Positions 25,083 to 34,388 of a stretch of 36,921 nucleotides of DNA are shown here, piece after piece; position 1 is the stretch's first letter, and every line of letters starts with the position of its first letter. The notes below the pieces were generated by a model. It searched no databases. It had not been told where the DNA came from and saw only the letters and a list, made by a program, of their open reading frames with translations. Source of the DNA: Actinomyces sp. (GTDB lineage: Bacteria; Actinomycetota; Actinomycetes; Actinomycetales; Actinomycetaceae); assembly GCF_029851875.1 (NCBI RefSeq), contig NZ_JARKVC010000047.1:1-36921 (forward strand). The letters are read 5' to 3'. The position numbers and the translations under genes were made by a program.

Positions 25083-26216
25083 TCAGGCTCCGAAGCGGAT
25101 GGGCATGATGAGGTAGCGGAAGGACGGGTCCTTCTCGCCACCGATGGAGTCCACGCCGGTGAGCACCGCAGGCTTGGAGGGGTGGGTGAAGTCCAGGGTG
25201 ACGTAGGGCTGGTGGATGGCCCCCAGGCCGTCCAGGAGGTAGCCGGGGTTGAAGGCGGTGGAGATGTCCTCGCCGTCCAGGTGAGCCACCAGCTGCTCGG
25301 AGGCCTGGGCGTCCTCGCCGGCGCCGGCGTCCAGGGCCAGGCTGCCCTGGGTGAAGGACATGTGGATCGGGGTCGAGCGGTCGGCGACGAGGCTGACGCG
25401 ACGCACGGCAGCCATGAGCTCCTCACGGCCCACGGTGGCGTGGATCGAGGTCTCCTCTGGGAACAGCCGCAGCACCGGCGGGTAGTCGCCGTCGGTCAGC
25501 AGGCTCGTGGTGCGCCGGCCCCCAGCCTCGAAGCCAATGAGTCCGGAGGTGGCCGAGCCGGCATCCGTCAGCGCCACGGTGACGTCACCGGTGGAGGTCA
25601 GCGACTTGGCGACGTCGGAGAGCGTGCGGGCCTTGAGCAGCGCGTGGGTGGCCAGGGTCTTGTCCTGGCTTGCCCAGGTCATCTCACGCACGGCCAGGCG
25701 GTAGCGGTCGGTGGCCATGAGGGTGAGGGAGTCGCCGTCGACCTCCATCTGGACGCTGGTGAGCAGCGGCAGGGTCTCGTCGCGCGAGGCAGCGATCGAC
25801 ACCTGCGCAACGGCCTGAGCCAGGTCGTGGGCGTCCACCGTGCCTGCGGTGGAGGGCATGACAGGCAGGGTGGGGTAGTCCTCAGCGGCCATCGCGGCCA
25901 GGGCGAAGCGGGAGGAGCCACAGCTGACCGTTACCTTGGTGCCCTCAACCTCGAGATCGACGGGCTTGGAGGGCAGAGCCTTGGCGATGTCAGCCAGGAG
26001 TCGTCCGGAGACCAGGACGACTCCCTCCTCCTCGACCTCAGCGGGAACCTCGCAGTGAGCCGAGACCTCGTAGTCGAAGGAGGCCAGGACCAGCGAGGCG
26101 TCAGAGGCCTCTAGGCGCACACCGGCAAGAACAGGTAGCGGGGGGCGGGCCGGCACCGAACGGGCGGTCCAGGTCACGGCCTCGGCGAGGACGTCGCGGT
26201 CAACCCTGAGCTTCAC
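25083..26216 (-). CDS. dnaN: DNA polymerase III subunit beta (sliding clamp)
   Basis: The 377-residue clamp starts MKLRVDRDVLAEAV and ends YLIMPIRFGA, the usual ends for the family. Three tandem clamp domains of about 120 residues each form a ring with a second subunit around DNA and tether polymerase III. GTG was chosen over the upstream ATG at 26309 because CAGGAG lies eight bases before it and the family starts here; the upstream extension has no conserved residues. A possible -10 (TAGACT, 26302-26297) lies upstream. Confidence 0.98.
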   Translation of the reverse strand: MKLRVDRDVLAEAVTWTARSVPARPPLPVLAGVRLEASDASLVLASFDYEVSAHCEVPAEVEEEGVVLVSGRLLADIAKALPSKPVDLEVEGTKVTVSCGSSRFALAAMAAEDYPTLPVMPSTAGTVDAHDLAQAVAQVSIAASRDETLPLLTSVQMEVDGDSLTLMATDRYRLAVREMTWASQDKTLATHALLKARTLSDVAKSLTSTGDVTVALTDAGSATSGLIGFEAGGRRTTSLLTDGDYPPVLRLFPEETSIHATVGREELMAAVRRVSLVADRSTPIHMSFTQGSLALDAGAGEDAQASEQLVAHLDGEDISTAFNPGYLLDGLGAIHQPYVTLDFTHPSKPAVLTGVDSIGGEKDPSFRYLIMPIRFGA

Positions 26217-26742
26217 AGTGCACTCCTGTCTGCGTTCATGCAGTCCCGGCCGGCAACGAGGAGTGGCCCTCATGACAGGCAGGACGATCCGTATGGAGTC
26301 TAGACGCATGGGTACCAGGCGCGTCGAGTCCAGGGGCGGGGACCGTTGGGAGAGACCGGGCCGGCGTGGGGCGGGGTGCGGACCGTTGTTGGCAGGGCGG
26401 GAGAGAATGAGATGAATTCTTGGTTCGTAGGGGTGTTAGGAGATGTGAATTCTGGGGAGAACCACATCTTTTCCTGTCGTCTCACTCCTGAGGGGTGTGG
26501 AGGTACAGCTGTGTAGCTCGGTGGAGCACCTCAGGGCCCGGTGGACGGTTCTTGGAGGGCGACAGCCTTGTCCCCAGGAGAACCTAGGATCCTCCACATG
26601 ACGTCGGGGGCTTGTCCACGCCCTGTCCACGCCCTGTCCACGGGTCTGTCCACAGGGCTGACGGGCAGTCACAGACATGTTGGCCGGCTGACGTGTCAGT
26701 GGTGGGGGTGAGACCGCGCCACAGGCGTGGTCCTGAGCCTGT
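26217..26742. other. likely chromosomal origin, oriC
   Basis: This 526-bp gene-free stretch lies between dnaA and dnaN, the classical actinobacterial origin location. It contains a tandem DnaA-box array near the dnaA end and an AT-richer segment at about 26405-26475 (with TGAATTCT twice) that could be the unwinding region. The dnaN promoter also lies here. Confidence 0.8.
26568..26654 (+). repeat. tandem DnaA-box array in oriC
   Basis: TTGTCCCCA (26568) is followed by TTGTCCACG (26612), CTGTCCACG (26623 and 26634) and CTGTCCACA (26646). The last four repeat every 11, 11 and 12 bp, about one helical turn, all in the same orientation. They differ from the consensus TTGTCCACA mainly at the first and last base. 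Confidence 0.75.
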
Positions 26743-28353
26743 TCAGCGGCGCGGAGCCAGGGCGACCTGCTTGATGCGGCTGGTCAGCTCGTTGACCTCG
26801 TTGAAGGTCTCGCGGCGCTCACCCATCTGGGTGGTGATCTTGCGGTGGGCGCTCATGACGGTGGTGTGGTCACGCCCACCGAACTCGCGTCCGATGTTGG
26901 GCAGCGAGAGCTCGGTGAGCTCGCGGCACAGGTACATCGCGATGTGGCGGGGGTGGACGAAGTTCTTGCGCCGGCTCTCACCGCACAGGTCGTCGATCGT
27001 CATGTCGAAGTAGTCGGCGACCTGCCCCATGATGAGACCAGAGGTGATCTCCTCGCCCATGGGGTCGGTGATGACGTCCTTGAGCGCGACCTCGGCCAGG
27101 GTGCGGTCGATGGGCTGCTTGTTGAGGGAGGCGAAGGCCGTCACACGTACCAGCGCGCCCTCGAGCTCACGGATGTTGGTGGTCACGCGGCTGGCGATGT
27201 ACTCCAGGACGTCCTCGGTCACGGAGATGTCGTCAGCGCGCGCCTTGAGGGTGAGGATGGCCTGGCGGGTCTCCAGGTCCGGTGGCTGGACGTCGGCGAC
27301 CAGCCCCTCCTGGAAGCGCGAGATGAGCCGGTTGTTGAAGCCCTTGAGCTCCAGGGCGGGCTGGTCGGAGGTCAGGACGATCTGCTTCTCCGCGATGCGC
27401 AGGGCGTTGAAGGTGTGGAAGAACTCCTCCAGCGTCTGCTCCTTGCCCTCAAAGAACTGCACGTCGTCGACCAGCAGGATGTCGACGTTGCGGTAGCGGT
27501 CCTTGAAGTTGCGCATCTGACCGTCGGCCACCGAGGCGATGAAGTCGGAGACGAACTCCTCGGAGTTGACGTACTTGACGGTGATGCCGGGGTAGAGCTT
27601 GCGGGCGTAGTGGCCGATGGCGTGCAGCAGGTGGGTCTTGCCCAGTCCGGAGCCGCCGTAGATGAACAGGGGGTTGTAGGCGCGGCTCGGCGCCTCGGCC
27701 ACGGCGGCTGCGGCGGTGCGCGCCAGGCGGTTGGACTTGCCCTGGACGTAGGTGGCGAAGGTGTAGCGCGGGTTGAGGCGGGAGTCGTCCACCACCTGAG
27801 CCGCCGGCAGCGTGGCTGTGGGGTGGAGCGGCGGCACGTAGCCGGTGGTCGACGACGGCGTGGCTGGCGCTGCGTCGGCGTGGCTGGCGCCTGCGGGGGA
27901 GGGGGCAGAGGGAGCCTCGGCCACCGGGGCCTGGAGGGGCTGGGAGGCGGGATGCTGAGCGGCACCTGGCTGCTCAGAGAGCCCGGTGTCATCTGCTGCC
28001 GGGTCGTCCTGGAAGGCTTCGGCGGCCTGCGTGCGCGGGGTGGGAGCCTCAGCTGGTTCGCGGGAGTCGGGCCAGCGGCTTGAGGAGTGGCTGGAGGACT
28101 CCTGGGCGGGGTCGATCGTCACCTCGAAGGTCACGGGACGGCCCCACACCTCGGCCAGCGCCCGGGCGATGACGGCGTGGTTCTTGTCAATGATGTCGCG
28201 GGGCAGGGCGAAGCCGACCACGAGGACCAGGACGTCGTCGACGTCGATGACGCGGGTCATGCGCAGCAGCGCGACCTGGCCTCGGCCGAGCTCCTGACGG
28301 GTAGCGAGGAGGTTGAGGGCGGACTCCCACCGAGTGGTGGCGACGTCAGTCAC
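26743..28353 (-). CDS. dnaA: chromosomal replication initiator DnaA
   Basis: A 536-residue protein. Domain I covers residues 1-80, followed by a Pro/Ala-rich linker (about 85-190) longer than in many bacteria. The AAA+ domain has Walker A GGSGLGKT (233-240) and Walker [10 protein letters not shown] (292-300). Domain IV ends with the DNA-binding signature GGRDHTTV (492-499). DnaA binds DnaA boxes and opens oriC. The GTG start has GAGGAGGA six bases upstream. It is divergent from rpmH. Confidence 0.98.
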   Translation of the reverse strand: MTDVATTRWESALNLLATRQELGRGQVALLRMTRVIDVDDVLVLVVGFALPRDIIDKNHAVIARALAEVWGRPVTFEVTIDPAQESSSHSSSRWPDSREPAEAPTPRTQAAEAFQDDPAADDTGLSEQPGAAQHPASQPLQAPVAEAPSAPSPAGASHADAAPATPSSTTGYVPPLHPTATLPAAQVVDDSRLNPRYTFATYVQGKSNRLARTAAAAVAEAPSRAYNPLFIYGGSGLGKTHLLHAIGHYARKLYPGITVKYVNSEEFVSDFIASVADGQMRNFKDRYRNVDILLVDDVQFFEGKEQTLEEFFHTFNALRIAEKQIVLTSDQPALELKGFNNRLISRFQEGLVADVQPPDLETRQAILTLKARADDISVTEDVLEYIASRVTTNIRELEGALVRVTAFASLNKQPIDRTLAEVALKDVITDPMGEEITSGLIMGQVADYFDMTIDDLCGESRRKNFVHPRHIAMYLCRELTELSLPNIGREFGGRDHTTVMSAHRKITTQMGERRETFNEVNELTSRIKQVALAPRR

Positions 28354-28697
28354 GACGTCCTCCTCGTCTGTGCGCGCGAACTGGATACGGTGACGGCCGG
28401 GAGCCCGCCGAGCAGGGCAGGAAGGACACCACCGAGTAGCCCATCATGATCGTTGCTCACAGAGTTGTCCACACCAGCCGGGCTGGGTGCGGTCGTCACA
28501 GGCCTGGCAGGCCACGAACGTGGTCGGTTTCTCAGTGCGGGGACCTGCAATTCGTTTGACCCTGCGGGAAGTCCAACCGTATCGTGGTGAGGACGTTCGT
28601 GTGGAGTCACGTCCCGCTCCATGGGGCAGCCAGCACGAGCGACAGTGCCGCGAGTCCCGTGATGCACTGTTCCGATCATCCGACCAGGAGTACACCC
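28354..28697. other. dnaA-rpmH divergent control region
   Basis: This gene-free stretch of 344 bp separates dnaA and rpmH. A perfect DnaA box TTGTCCACA lies at 28465-28473, suited to autoregulation of dnaA or to accessory origin function. The rpmH promoter lies at 28556. The remaining sequence shows nothing else I can name. Confidence 0.7.
28556..28585 (+). promoter_or_regulatory. rpmH promoter
   Basis: TTGACC, an 18-bp spacer and TATCGT form one of the best sigma-70-type promoters in the window. The leader to rpmH would be about 105 nt. Confidence 0.7.
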
Positions 28698-28835
28698 GTG
28701 AGCAAGCGGACCTTCCAGCCGAACAACCGTCGTCGCGCCAAGGTGCACGGCTTCCGCAAGCGCATGAGCACGCGCGCTGGCCGCGCCGTCCTCGCGTCTC
28801 GCCGTCGCAAGGGCCGCGCGCGTCTCGCTGCCTGA
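28698..28835 (+). CDS. rpmH: 50S ribosomal protein L34
   Basis: A 45-residue, highly basic protein starting [15 protein letters not shown] and containing [15 protein letters not shown], the hallmark of L34, a component of the large ribosomal subunit. GTG start with CCAGGAG eight bases upstream; earlier in-frame ATG codons are unlikely because the family starts here. It is the first gene of the rpmH-rnpA-yidD-yidC-jag-rsmG series. Confidence 0.98.
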   Translation: MSKRTFQPNNRRRAKVHGFRKRMSTRAGRAVLASRRRKGRARLAA

Positions 28836-28838
28836 CAC

Positions 28839-29213
28839 GTGCTCCCCGCCGCGCACCGGATGCTGCGGAGTGAGGACTTCACGACCGCGGTAAGGTCAGG
28901 TGCGCGCGCAGGCAGCCGCAGGCTCGTCATCCACTACAGCGCCGGCGAGGCCGGGGACACGACCCCGGCGCTCGTCGGCGTCGTCGTGCCTAAGAAGCAG
29001 GTGGCCCAGGCGACGCACCGCAACCGGATCAAACGGCGTGTACGCGCGCTCATGCGCGAGCGCGTGGCCGGCCTGGAGCCGGGAGCCAGAGTTGTGCTGC
29101 GCGGCCTGTCCGGTGCGGACGGTGCGACCAGCCAGGAGCTGGCCGCCGATCTCGACCGGCTGCTGGAACGCGCTCGTTTCGGGCGCCCCCGGCGCTCAGG
29201 CGGTGGGTCATGA
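28839..29213 (+). CDS. rnpA: ribonuclease P protein component
   Basis: The 124-residue basic protein carries the RNase P protein signature around [17 protein letters not shown] (about residues 58-74). It binds the RNase P RNA and helps 5' processing of tRNA precursors. The GTG start is three bases after rpmH. The final four bases overlap yidD. The C-terminal 25 residues are Arg/Gly-rich. Confidence 0.97.
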   Translation: MLPAAHRMLRSEDFTTAVRSGARAGSRRLVIHYSAGEAGDTTPALVGVVVPKKQVAQATHRNRIKRRVRALMRERVAGLEPGARVVLRGLSGADGATSQELAADLDRLLERARFGRPRRSGGGS

Positions 29214-29515
29214 GCCCCGGGCATCAGAGCCTGGTAGCACGCGCGGTCCTGGTGGGGCTGCGGTGCTACCAGCGCTGGGTCTCCCCGGCGCTGCCACGCC
29301 GGTGCCGTTACTACCCGACCTGCTCGGCCTACGCCGTCGAGGCGGTCCAGGTGCACGGCGTGGCCAAGGGGATGGTCCTGGCGCTGTGGCGTGTGATGCG
29401 CTGCAACCCGTTCGTGCGCGGGGGCGTGGACCACGTGCCGGAGCCCGGGCAGTGGCGCTATCGGTACCCCCGCGATATTCCTCGACCCGAGTCTGCGGCG
29501 ACGACGTCGCTGTGA
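29210..29515 (+). CDS. yidD: membrane protein insertion efficiency factor YidD
   Basis: A 101-residue protein with the conserved cysteine segment [19 protein letters not shown] and [11 protein letters not shown] near the C-terminus. YidD assists YidC-dependent insertion of inner-membrane proteins; its exact role is unclear. It overlaps rnpA by four bases and is followed by yidC, as usual. Confidence 0.95.
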   Translation: MSPGHQSLVARAVLVGLRCYQRWVSPALPRRCRYYPTCSAYAVEAVQVHGVAKGMVLALWRVMRCNPFVRGGVDHVPEPGQWRYRYPRDIPRPESAATTSL

Positions 29516-29587
29516 CCCAAGCCGTGGCCGGTCCAGCCGGCCGGTGGCCGCATGACACTGGCGGCCACGCCCCATCAAAGGAGTGCA

Positions 29588-30751
29588 ATGGACGCGATCC
29601 TCTGGCCGCTGAAGGTGGCCGTTGCCTGGATCATGGTCTACATCCACAAGGCCCTGGTCTTTGTCGGCCTGCCTGACGGCCCGGGCGTGGCGTGGGTGCT
29701 GTCGATCGTGGGTCTGACGATCTTCGTGCGGCTGCTCATCATGCCGCTGTTCGTCAAGCAGATTCGCGCCAGCCGTGGCATGCAGCTCATGCAGCCCGAG
29801 CTCCAGGCCCTCCAGGCCAAGTACAAGGGCAAGAAGGACCCTGCCTCCCGCCAGCGCCAGCAGGAGGAGATGATGGCGCTGTACCGCAAGCACGGCACCA
29901 ACCCCTTCTCCTCGTGCATGCCGATCCTCGTGCAGATGCCCGTCTTCTTCGCCCTCTTCCGGGTGCTGGCCTCGCTGCAGGCGGTGGCCACGGGAACCTA
30001 CCCGGGGCACGACTCGATCGGACCGCTCACCGCTGAGCTGGCCGCGGACGTCCAGGCCTCCACGCTCTTCGGGGCGCACCTGTCAGAGTCGTTCATGAAC
30101 TCCTCGGACGTGACGACCAAGGTGGTCACCGTCCTGATGATCATCGCCATGTCAGCCAGCCAGTGGTACACCATGGCTCAGCTGACGATGAAGAACATGC
30201 CCGAGTCGAGCAGGAACTCGGACAACCCCATGATGCGCTCCCAGCGCATGATGATGACGATCATGCCGATCTTCTTCGCCTTCACCGGCGTCCAGTTCCA
30301 GATCGGCGTCCTGGTCTACTGGGTGACCTCGAACCTGTGGACCATGGGCCAGCAGTACTTCACCATCCGCAACATGCCGGCACCGGGCTCTGAGGCGGAG
30401 AAGAAGTACCGTGCCCGAGTCAACGCTCGACGTGCTCGCAAGGGCCTGCCGAGCCTGGAGGAGGAAGAGGCAGCCCAGCGCGCCGCTGAGGCTGAGGCTG
30501 CCGGCAGGACCGGCGGTCAGCGTGTCCAGCCGGTGCGCAAGAACCGCCAGAAGCGTGCCTCTGCCACGGCCTCGATGACTGAGGAAGAGCGGTACCAGGC
30601 TGCTGCTGACGAGGAAGCAGCGATCGAGAAGATCGAGACCAATATCGTGGGCCTGACTCCCGAGGAGATCGCTCGGCGTCGTTACGAGAAGCGTGCCCGC
30701 CAGCGCCAGCAGCGCAAGAAGTCCAACAGCAAGAAGCGCCAGTCGCGCTGA
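29588..30751 (+). CDS. yidC: membrane protein insertase YidC
   Basis: The 387-residue Oxa1/YidC/Alb3 protein starts MDAILWPLK. It has a first membrane helix, a conserved cytoplasmic hairpin (IRASRGMQLMQPELQALQ, about residues 57-75) and further helices at about 125-145, 165-185 and 215-250 in total five in the family. The conserved Arg of the hydrophilic groove lies in FVRLLIMPLF. The tail is long and very basic, useful for ribosome binding. ATG was chosen because AAAGGAG lies upstream. It inserts proteins into the cytoplasmic membrane alone or with SecYEG. Confidence 0.96.
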   Translation: MDAILWPLKVAVAWIMVYIHKALVFVGLPDGPGVAWVLSIVGLTIFVRLLIMPLFVKQIRASRGMQLMQPELQALQAKYKGKKDPASRQRQQEEMMALYRKHGTNPFSSCMPILVQMPVFFALFRVLASLQAVATGTYPGHDSIGPLTAELAADVQASTLFGAHLSESFMNSSDVTTKVVTVLMIIAMSASQWYTMAQLTMKNMPESSRNSDNPMMRSQRMMMTIMPIFFAFTGVQFQIGVLVYWVTSNLWTMGQQYFTIRNMPAPGSEAEKKYRARVNARRARKGLPSLEEEEAAQRAAEAEAAGRTGGQRVQPVRKNRQKRASATASMTEEERYQAAADEEAAIEKIETNIVGLTPEEIARRRYEKRARQRQQRKKSNSKKRQSR

Positions 30752-30788
30752 GCCAGCACACCCCAGGCCCTAGAGAACGGAACCTCAG

Positions 30789-31331
30789 ATGAGTGAGAAC
30801 ACCACCGCCTCCACCGCCGTCAAGCGCCTCGAGGAAGAGGGCGAGATCGGTGCCGACTACCTCGAGGAGCTCCTCGACATCGCCGACCTCGGCGGCGACA
30901 TTGACATCGATATCGACCACGGCCGTGCCTCGGTCGCCGTTGTCGCCTCGGAGGAGGGGGACGAGCACGAGCTCGCCGACCTCGTGGGTCGCGACGGCGA
31001 GGTGCTCGAGGCCGTCCAGGAGCTCACCCGCCTGGCCGTCCAGGCCCGCACCGGCAACCGCTCTCGCCTCATGCTGGACATCAATGGCTACCGCGCCGCT
31101 CGTCGCGCCGAGCTGACGAAGGTGGCCCAGGAGGCCGTGGCCAACGTCCAGGCCACCGGCGAGGTGGTTGCCCTGGCTCCGATGAACCCCTTCGAGCGCA
31201 AGGTCTGTCACGACGTCGTCGCGGCCGCTGGCCTTGTCTCGGAGTCTGAGGGTGCGGAGCCGCACCGTCACGTCGTCGTCCTGCCTGCTGTGGCCCAGGA
31301 CGAGGGCGACGAGGACGCCGAGCAGGACTGA
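30789..31331 (+). CDS. jag: R3H domain RNA-binding protein Jag/KhpB
   Basis: A 180-residue acidic protein. Residues 15-120 form the Jag N-terminal/KH region (DIDIDHGRAS, VGRDGEVLEAVQELTRLAV) and 120-178 the R3H domain (MNPFERKVCHDVVA). KhpB-type proteins bind RNA, are phosphorylated in the Firmicutes and influence division. It lies 37 bp after yidC and seven before rsmG in an unbroken series. Confidence 0.93.
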   Translation: MSENTTASTAVKRLEEEGEIGADYLEELLDIADLGGDIDIDIDHGRASVAVVASEEGDEHELADLVGRDGEVLEAVQELTRLAVQARTGNRSRLMLDINGYRAARRAELTKVAQEAVANVQATGEVVALAPMNPFERKVCHDVVAAAGLVSESEGAEPHRHVVVLPAVAQDEGDEDAEQD

Positions 31332-31338
31332 GACTGCG

Positions 31339-32031
31339 ATGACGAGCCAGATCATGCCGGGCGGGAGCCAGGAGCCCGACGCCGCACTGCAGCCTTCGCA
31401 GGTAGCGGAGGACTTCGAGCAGCCGACTGAGGAGATGCGTGAGCTCTTCGGCATCGCCTTCTCCGCGGCCGAGCACTTTGCGGACATGCTTGTGGCTGAG
31501 GGGGAGCTGCGGGGCCTGGTGGGCCCGCGCGAGCTCCCGCGGCTGTGGTCTCGGCACATCGTCAACTCTGCGGCCGTTGTTCCCTTCCTGCCTCGACAAG
31601 GCAGCGTGGCTGACGTCGGTTCCGGCGCCGGCTTCCCAGGCATTGTGGTGGCGTTCATGCGGCCCGATCTAGAGGTGACACTGATCGAGACGATGGAGCG
31701 TCGAGTCGAGTGGCTCGACCTCGTCGTCACTGAGCTCGACCTGGATAACGTGACGTTGCGACGTGCGCGGGCCGAGGAGATCAAGGACCGTTACGACGCC
31801 GTCACGGCGCGGGCTGTGGCGAACCTCAGCAAGCTGGTGCGGCTGACCTCAGGCCTGCTGCGTCCAGGAGGCAGCTTGCTCGCCCTCAAGGGCGTCAAGG
31901 CACAGCAAGAGGTCGACGACGCCACGTACGTCATCAAGAAGGCGAAGCTCGAGCCGGCTGTGATTCACGAGGTGGTGACACCGGGCGAGGAGTTGACCCG
32001 AGTGGTGGAGGTCCGTCGTCGGCGTGGCTGA
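31339..32031 (+). CDS. rsmG: 16S rRNA (guanine(527)-N7)-methyltransferase RsmG
   Basis: The 230-residue enzyme has the SAM-binding motif DVGSGAGFPG (92-101) and the HIVNS and VTARAV family segments. It methylates N7 of G527 in 16S rRNA, and its loss gives low-level streptomycin resistance in other bacteria. The ATG was chosen because it follows the jag stop by seven bases; in-frame starts upstream lie inside jag. The ribosome binding site is weak, suggesting translational coupling to jag. Confidence 0.95.
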   Translation: MTSQIMPGGSQEPDAALQPSQVAEDFEQPTEEMRELFGIAFSAAEHFADMLVAEGELRGLVGPRELPRLWSRHIVNSAAVVPFLPRQGSVADVGSGAGFPGIVVAFMRPDLEVTLIETMERRVEWLDLVVTELDLDNVTLRRARAEEIKDRYDAVTARAVANLSKLVRLTSGLLRPGGSLLALKGVKAQQEVDDATYVIKKAKLEPAVIHEVVTPGEELTRVVEVRRRRG

Positions 32032-32082
32032 CGTGGCCTCTGACAGGTGACTGAGGTGACGGCTGGGAACGAGACCGGTGAA

Positions 32083-32116
32083 GCGGGGGGCTGCTGCACG
32101 GTGCAGTGGCCCCCGC
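32083..32116 (+). terminator. hairpin between rsmG and parA
   Basis: A stem of GCGGGGG/CCCCCGC continued by GCTGCTGCAC against GTGCAGTGGC (two mismatches) closes 52 bases after the rsmG stop. It would end the rpmH-rsmG transcript or attenuate parAB. Confidence 0.65.
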
Positions 32117-32138
32117 GGTCTGCGTCGGTGGACTCACG

Positions 32139-32144
32139 TAGACT
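32139..32144 (+). promoter_or_regulatory. putative -10 of parAB
   Basis: TAGACT lies directly after the hairpin and would give a leader of about 46 nt before the parA TTG start. The -35 is not clear. Confidence 0.4.
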
Positions 32145-32196
32145 GTGCTGCCTGGGGGAGCGACCCCGCAGATCCGCTCGTCCGAGGAGGACAGGT

Positions 32197-33102
32197 TTGT
32201 CAGATTCGTCCATCTTCGACCAGCTGCAGGCGGATCATGCCGCTTTGAGCCACGTGACAGCCGCAGGTCTCCCACGACCTGAGCAGACCAGGGTGATTGC
32301 CGTCGCGAACCAGAAGGGCGGCGTCGGCAAGACCTCGACGACGGTCAACGTCGCTGCGGCGCTTGCCGAGGCTGGGCTCAACGTACTCGTCATCGACGCG
32401 GACTCTCAGGGCAACGCCTCGACGGCGCTCGGCGTTCCTCACAGCGAGGAGGACGTGACGCTCTATGACGTCATGGTCGAGGGGAGGCCGATCGTTGACG
32501 TGGCCGTCCAGACGAGGTTCGCGCCGACCCTGTGGTGTGTTCCCTCGTCGATTGACGTCGCTGCTGTGGAGATCGAGCTCATTGGCTCTGCGCAACGTGA
32601 GTCACGTCTTCGTCTGGCTTTACGCGAGTACCTCATTGGACGCAGTGAGGCGGGCCTGGATCGGCTTGACTACGTCCTCATTGACTGTCCACCGAGCCTG
32701 GGCATCATGACGATCAACGCCTTCGTGGCAGCCGGTGAGGTGCTCATTCCGATGCAGGCGGAGTACTACGCGCTGGAGGGGCTCGCTCTGCTGACGCGCT
32801 CGGTGGACAGGATCGCGCAGATTCATAACCCGGCCCTGCGGGTGTCGATGATTGTCTTGACGATGTTTGACAAGCGCACCACCTTGGCACGTGACGTTGA
32901 GGAAGAGGTGCGCACCTACTTCCCGCAGGCGACCTTGGAGACACGAATCCCCCGATCCGTGCGTATCGCGGAGGCCCCCTCTTTTGGGGCTCCTGTGGTC
33001 TACTGGGATCCTCGGTCAACGGGCGCGGTGGCCTACCAGGTGTTGGCTCAAGAGATTGCGCAACGAGGCAGCGGCCACCCTGCCCAGGTGGAGGAGAACT
33101 GA
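32197..33102 (+). CDS. parA: chromosome partitioning ATPase ParA (Soj)
   Basis: The 301-residue deviant-Walker ATPase has [11 protein letters not shown] (39-49), [11 protein letters not shown] and LIDCPPSLG. ParA dimers bind DNA nonspecifically and are driven off by ParB, moving parS-bound origins apart. The TTG start was chosen because AGGAGG lies six bases upstream (32185-32190); the longer frame from 32047 has an unconserved Cys/Arg-rich extension crossing a hairpin and promoter. Its stop overlaps the parB start as TGATG. Confidence 0.94.
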   Translation: MSDSSIFDQLQADHAALSHVTAAGLPRPEQTRVIAVANQKGGVGKTSTTVNVAAALAEAGLNVLVIDADSQGNASTALGVPHSEEDVTLYDVMVEGRPIVDVAVQTRFAPTLWCVPSSIDVAAVEIELIGSAQRESRLRLALREYLIGRSEAGLDRLDYVLIDCPPSLGIMTINAFVAAGEVLIPMQAEYYALEGLALLTRSVDRIAQIHNPALRVSMIVLTMFDKRTTLARDVEEEVRTYFPQATLETRIPRSVRIAEAPSFGAPVVYWDPRSTGAVAYQVLAQEIAQRGSGHPAQVEEN

Positions 33103-34373
33103 TGGCACAGAAGAAGCGGGGACTGGGGCGCGGACTGCAGGCACTCATCCCGGAGGCGCAGGCAGAGAACCCCTCGCGTCGGCCGATGGACGTCTTCTTT
33201 CCGTCGGGCGCCTCGGATCAGGCACACGACGGCGAGGCTTCGTCTCACGCGGCTGACATCGCCTCGACCTTGCTGGCTCCTTCCAAACGCATGCAGGCGT
33301 CGAAGCGAGGTGCTGCTCGGAAGGGAGACGATGTTTCACGTGAAACATCAGCGTCGGGCGAGTCTAGGCGCGCTGACCTCAACACCTCGGTTTCACGTGA
33401 AACATTCTCCTCGCGTCGCTCGGGTTCTCAGGGCTCCGCACGTGAGAGGGCAGCGCGAGGCGAGATCAGGTCAACGGCTGCCGAGGCGGAGAGTGCGGTG
33501 GCTGCTGGAACCGGAGTGACCGCTGACGGGGGAGCACTGGTTCCCGTGCCTGGCGCAACCTTCGCGGACCTGCCTGTGGCCCTCATCCAGCCTAACCCTC
33601 GCCAGCCGCGGCAGGTCTTTGATGATGACGACATCGCCGAGCTCGCCGCCTCGATCAAGGAAGTCGGTCTGCTCCAGCCCATCGTCGTGCGTCGGGTTGA
33701 CGGTCCGGATGGTGAGGCCACCCACTACGAGCTCATCATGGGTGAGCGGCGACTTCGCGCTTCGAAGGAAGCAGGGTTGGAGACGATTCCCGCGGTCGTG
33801 CGATACACGGAGGATGAGGACCTCCTGCGTGATGCGCTGCTGGAGAACCTGCACCGTGTTCAGCTCAATCCTCTCGAGGAGGCTGCTGCCTACCAGCAGC
33901 TCCTTGAAGACTTCAGCTGTACGCATGCGGAGCTCTCCCAGCGCATTGCGCGGTCTCGGTCGCAGATCTCCAACACGCTGAGGCTTATGAAGCTTCCGCC
34001 TCTCGTTCAGCGTCGCGTGGCTGCAGGCGTGCTCTCCGCCGGCCATGCACGCGCCCTGCTGGGGCTACCCGATGCCGCCGCGATGGAGCGTCTGGCTCAG
34101 CGCATCGTGGCGGAGGGACTGTCTGTTCGAGCGACGGAAGAGCTCGTGGCGGTTCATGACGAGCCGGCCGGTGACCTTAAGGTACCGGTGGTGCGCGCTC
34201 GTACCACGTCCATGCCGCAGCTCTCGAGTCGCCTGTCGGACGTCTTTGACACTCGGGTCAAGGTGACCAAGGGCGCCAAGAAGGGCAGGATCACGATCGA
34301 GTTCGCGGGATCAGAAGACCTGGAGAGGATCGTCAGCGCGATCGCACCAGGTACGGACTTCAGTGAGACCTGA
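33102..34373 (+). CDS. parB: chromosome partitioning protein ParB (Spo0J)
   Basis: A 423-residue CTPase. The N-terminus ([14 protein letters not shown]) is the ParA-stimulating peptide. Residues 25-150 form a long low-complexity linker. The CTP-binding ParB domain (about 152-250) has PNPRQPR and GERRLRA (214-220), then a helix-turn-helix region with [14 protein letters not shown] and [12 protein letters not shown], and a C-terminal dimer domain ending GTDFSET. ParB binds parS, slides as a clamp and condenses the origin. Two parS sites lie inside its own linker coding sequence. Confidence 0.96.
   Translation: MAQKKRGLGRGLQALIPEAQAENPSRRPMDVFFPSGASDQAHDGEASSHAADIASTLLAPSKRMQASKRGAARKGDDVSRETSASGESRRADLNTSVSRETFSSRRSGSQGSARERAARGEIRSTAAEAESAVAAGTGVTADGGALVPVPGATFADLPVALIQPNPRQPRQVFDDDDIAELAASIKEVGLLQPIVVRRVDGPDGEATHYELIMGERRLRASKEAGLETIPAVVRYTEDEDLLRDALLENLHRVQLNPLEEAAAYQQLLEDFSCTHAELSQRIARSRSQISNTLRLMKLPPLVQRRVAAGVLSAGHARALLGLPDAAAMERLAQRIVAEGLSVRATEELVAVHDEPAGDLKVPVVRARTTSMPQLSSRLSDVFDTRVKVTKGAKKGRITIEFAGSEDLERIVSAIAPGTDFSET
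33332..33347. promoter_or_regulatory. parS site 1, inside parB
   Basis: TGTTTCACGTGAAACA is the perfect 16-bp parS consensus. It continues to 20 bp of symmetry (GATG...CATC). It encodes DVSRET-type residues 77-82 of ParB. Confidence 0.97.
33389..33404. promoter_or_regulatory. parS site 2, inside parB
   Basis: GGTTTCACGTGAAACA differs from the consensus at the first base only. It starts 57 bp (19 codons) after site 1 and again encodes VSRET, residues 97-101. Confidence 0.93.
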
Positions 34374-34388
34374 CCTGCCGGAGAACGC

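Noticed and set aside
26217..26309. Longer dnaN start at 26309
   Set aside because: The extra 31 residues are not conserved and the GTG at 26216 has a good ribosome binding site and the family start MKLRVDRD.
28584..28697. Upstream start for rpmH
   Set aside because: L34 begins at MSKRTFQPN in all bacteria, and the added segment lies in the leader of the promoter.
31234..31338. Longer rsmG start inside jag
   Set aside because: The added residues overlap the R3H coding region by 98 bp and have no RsmG features.
32047..32196. Longer parA start at 32047
   Set aside because: The extension is rich in Cys and Arg, crosses a hairpin and a -10 element, and lacks homology to ParA.
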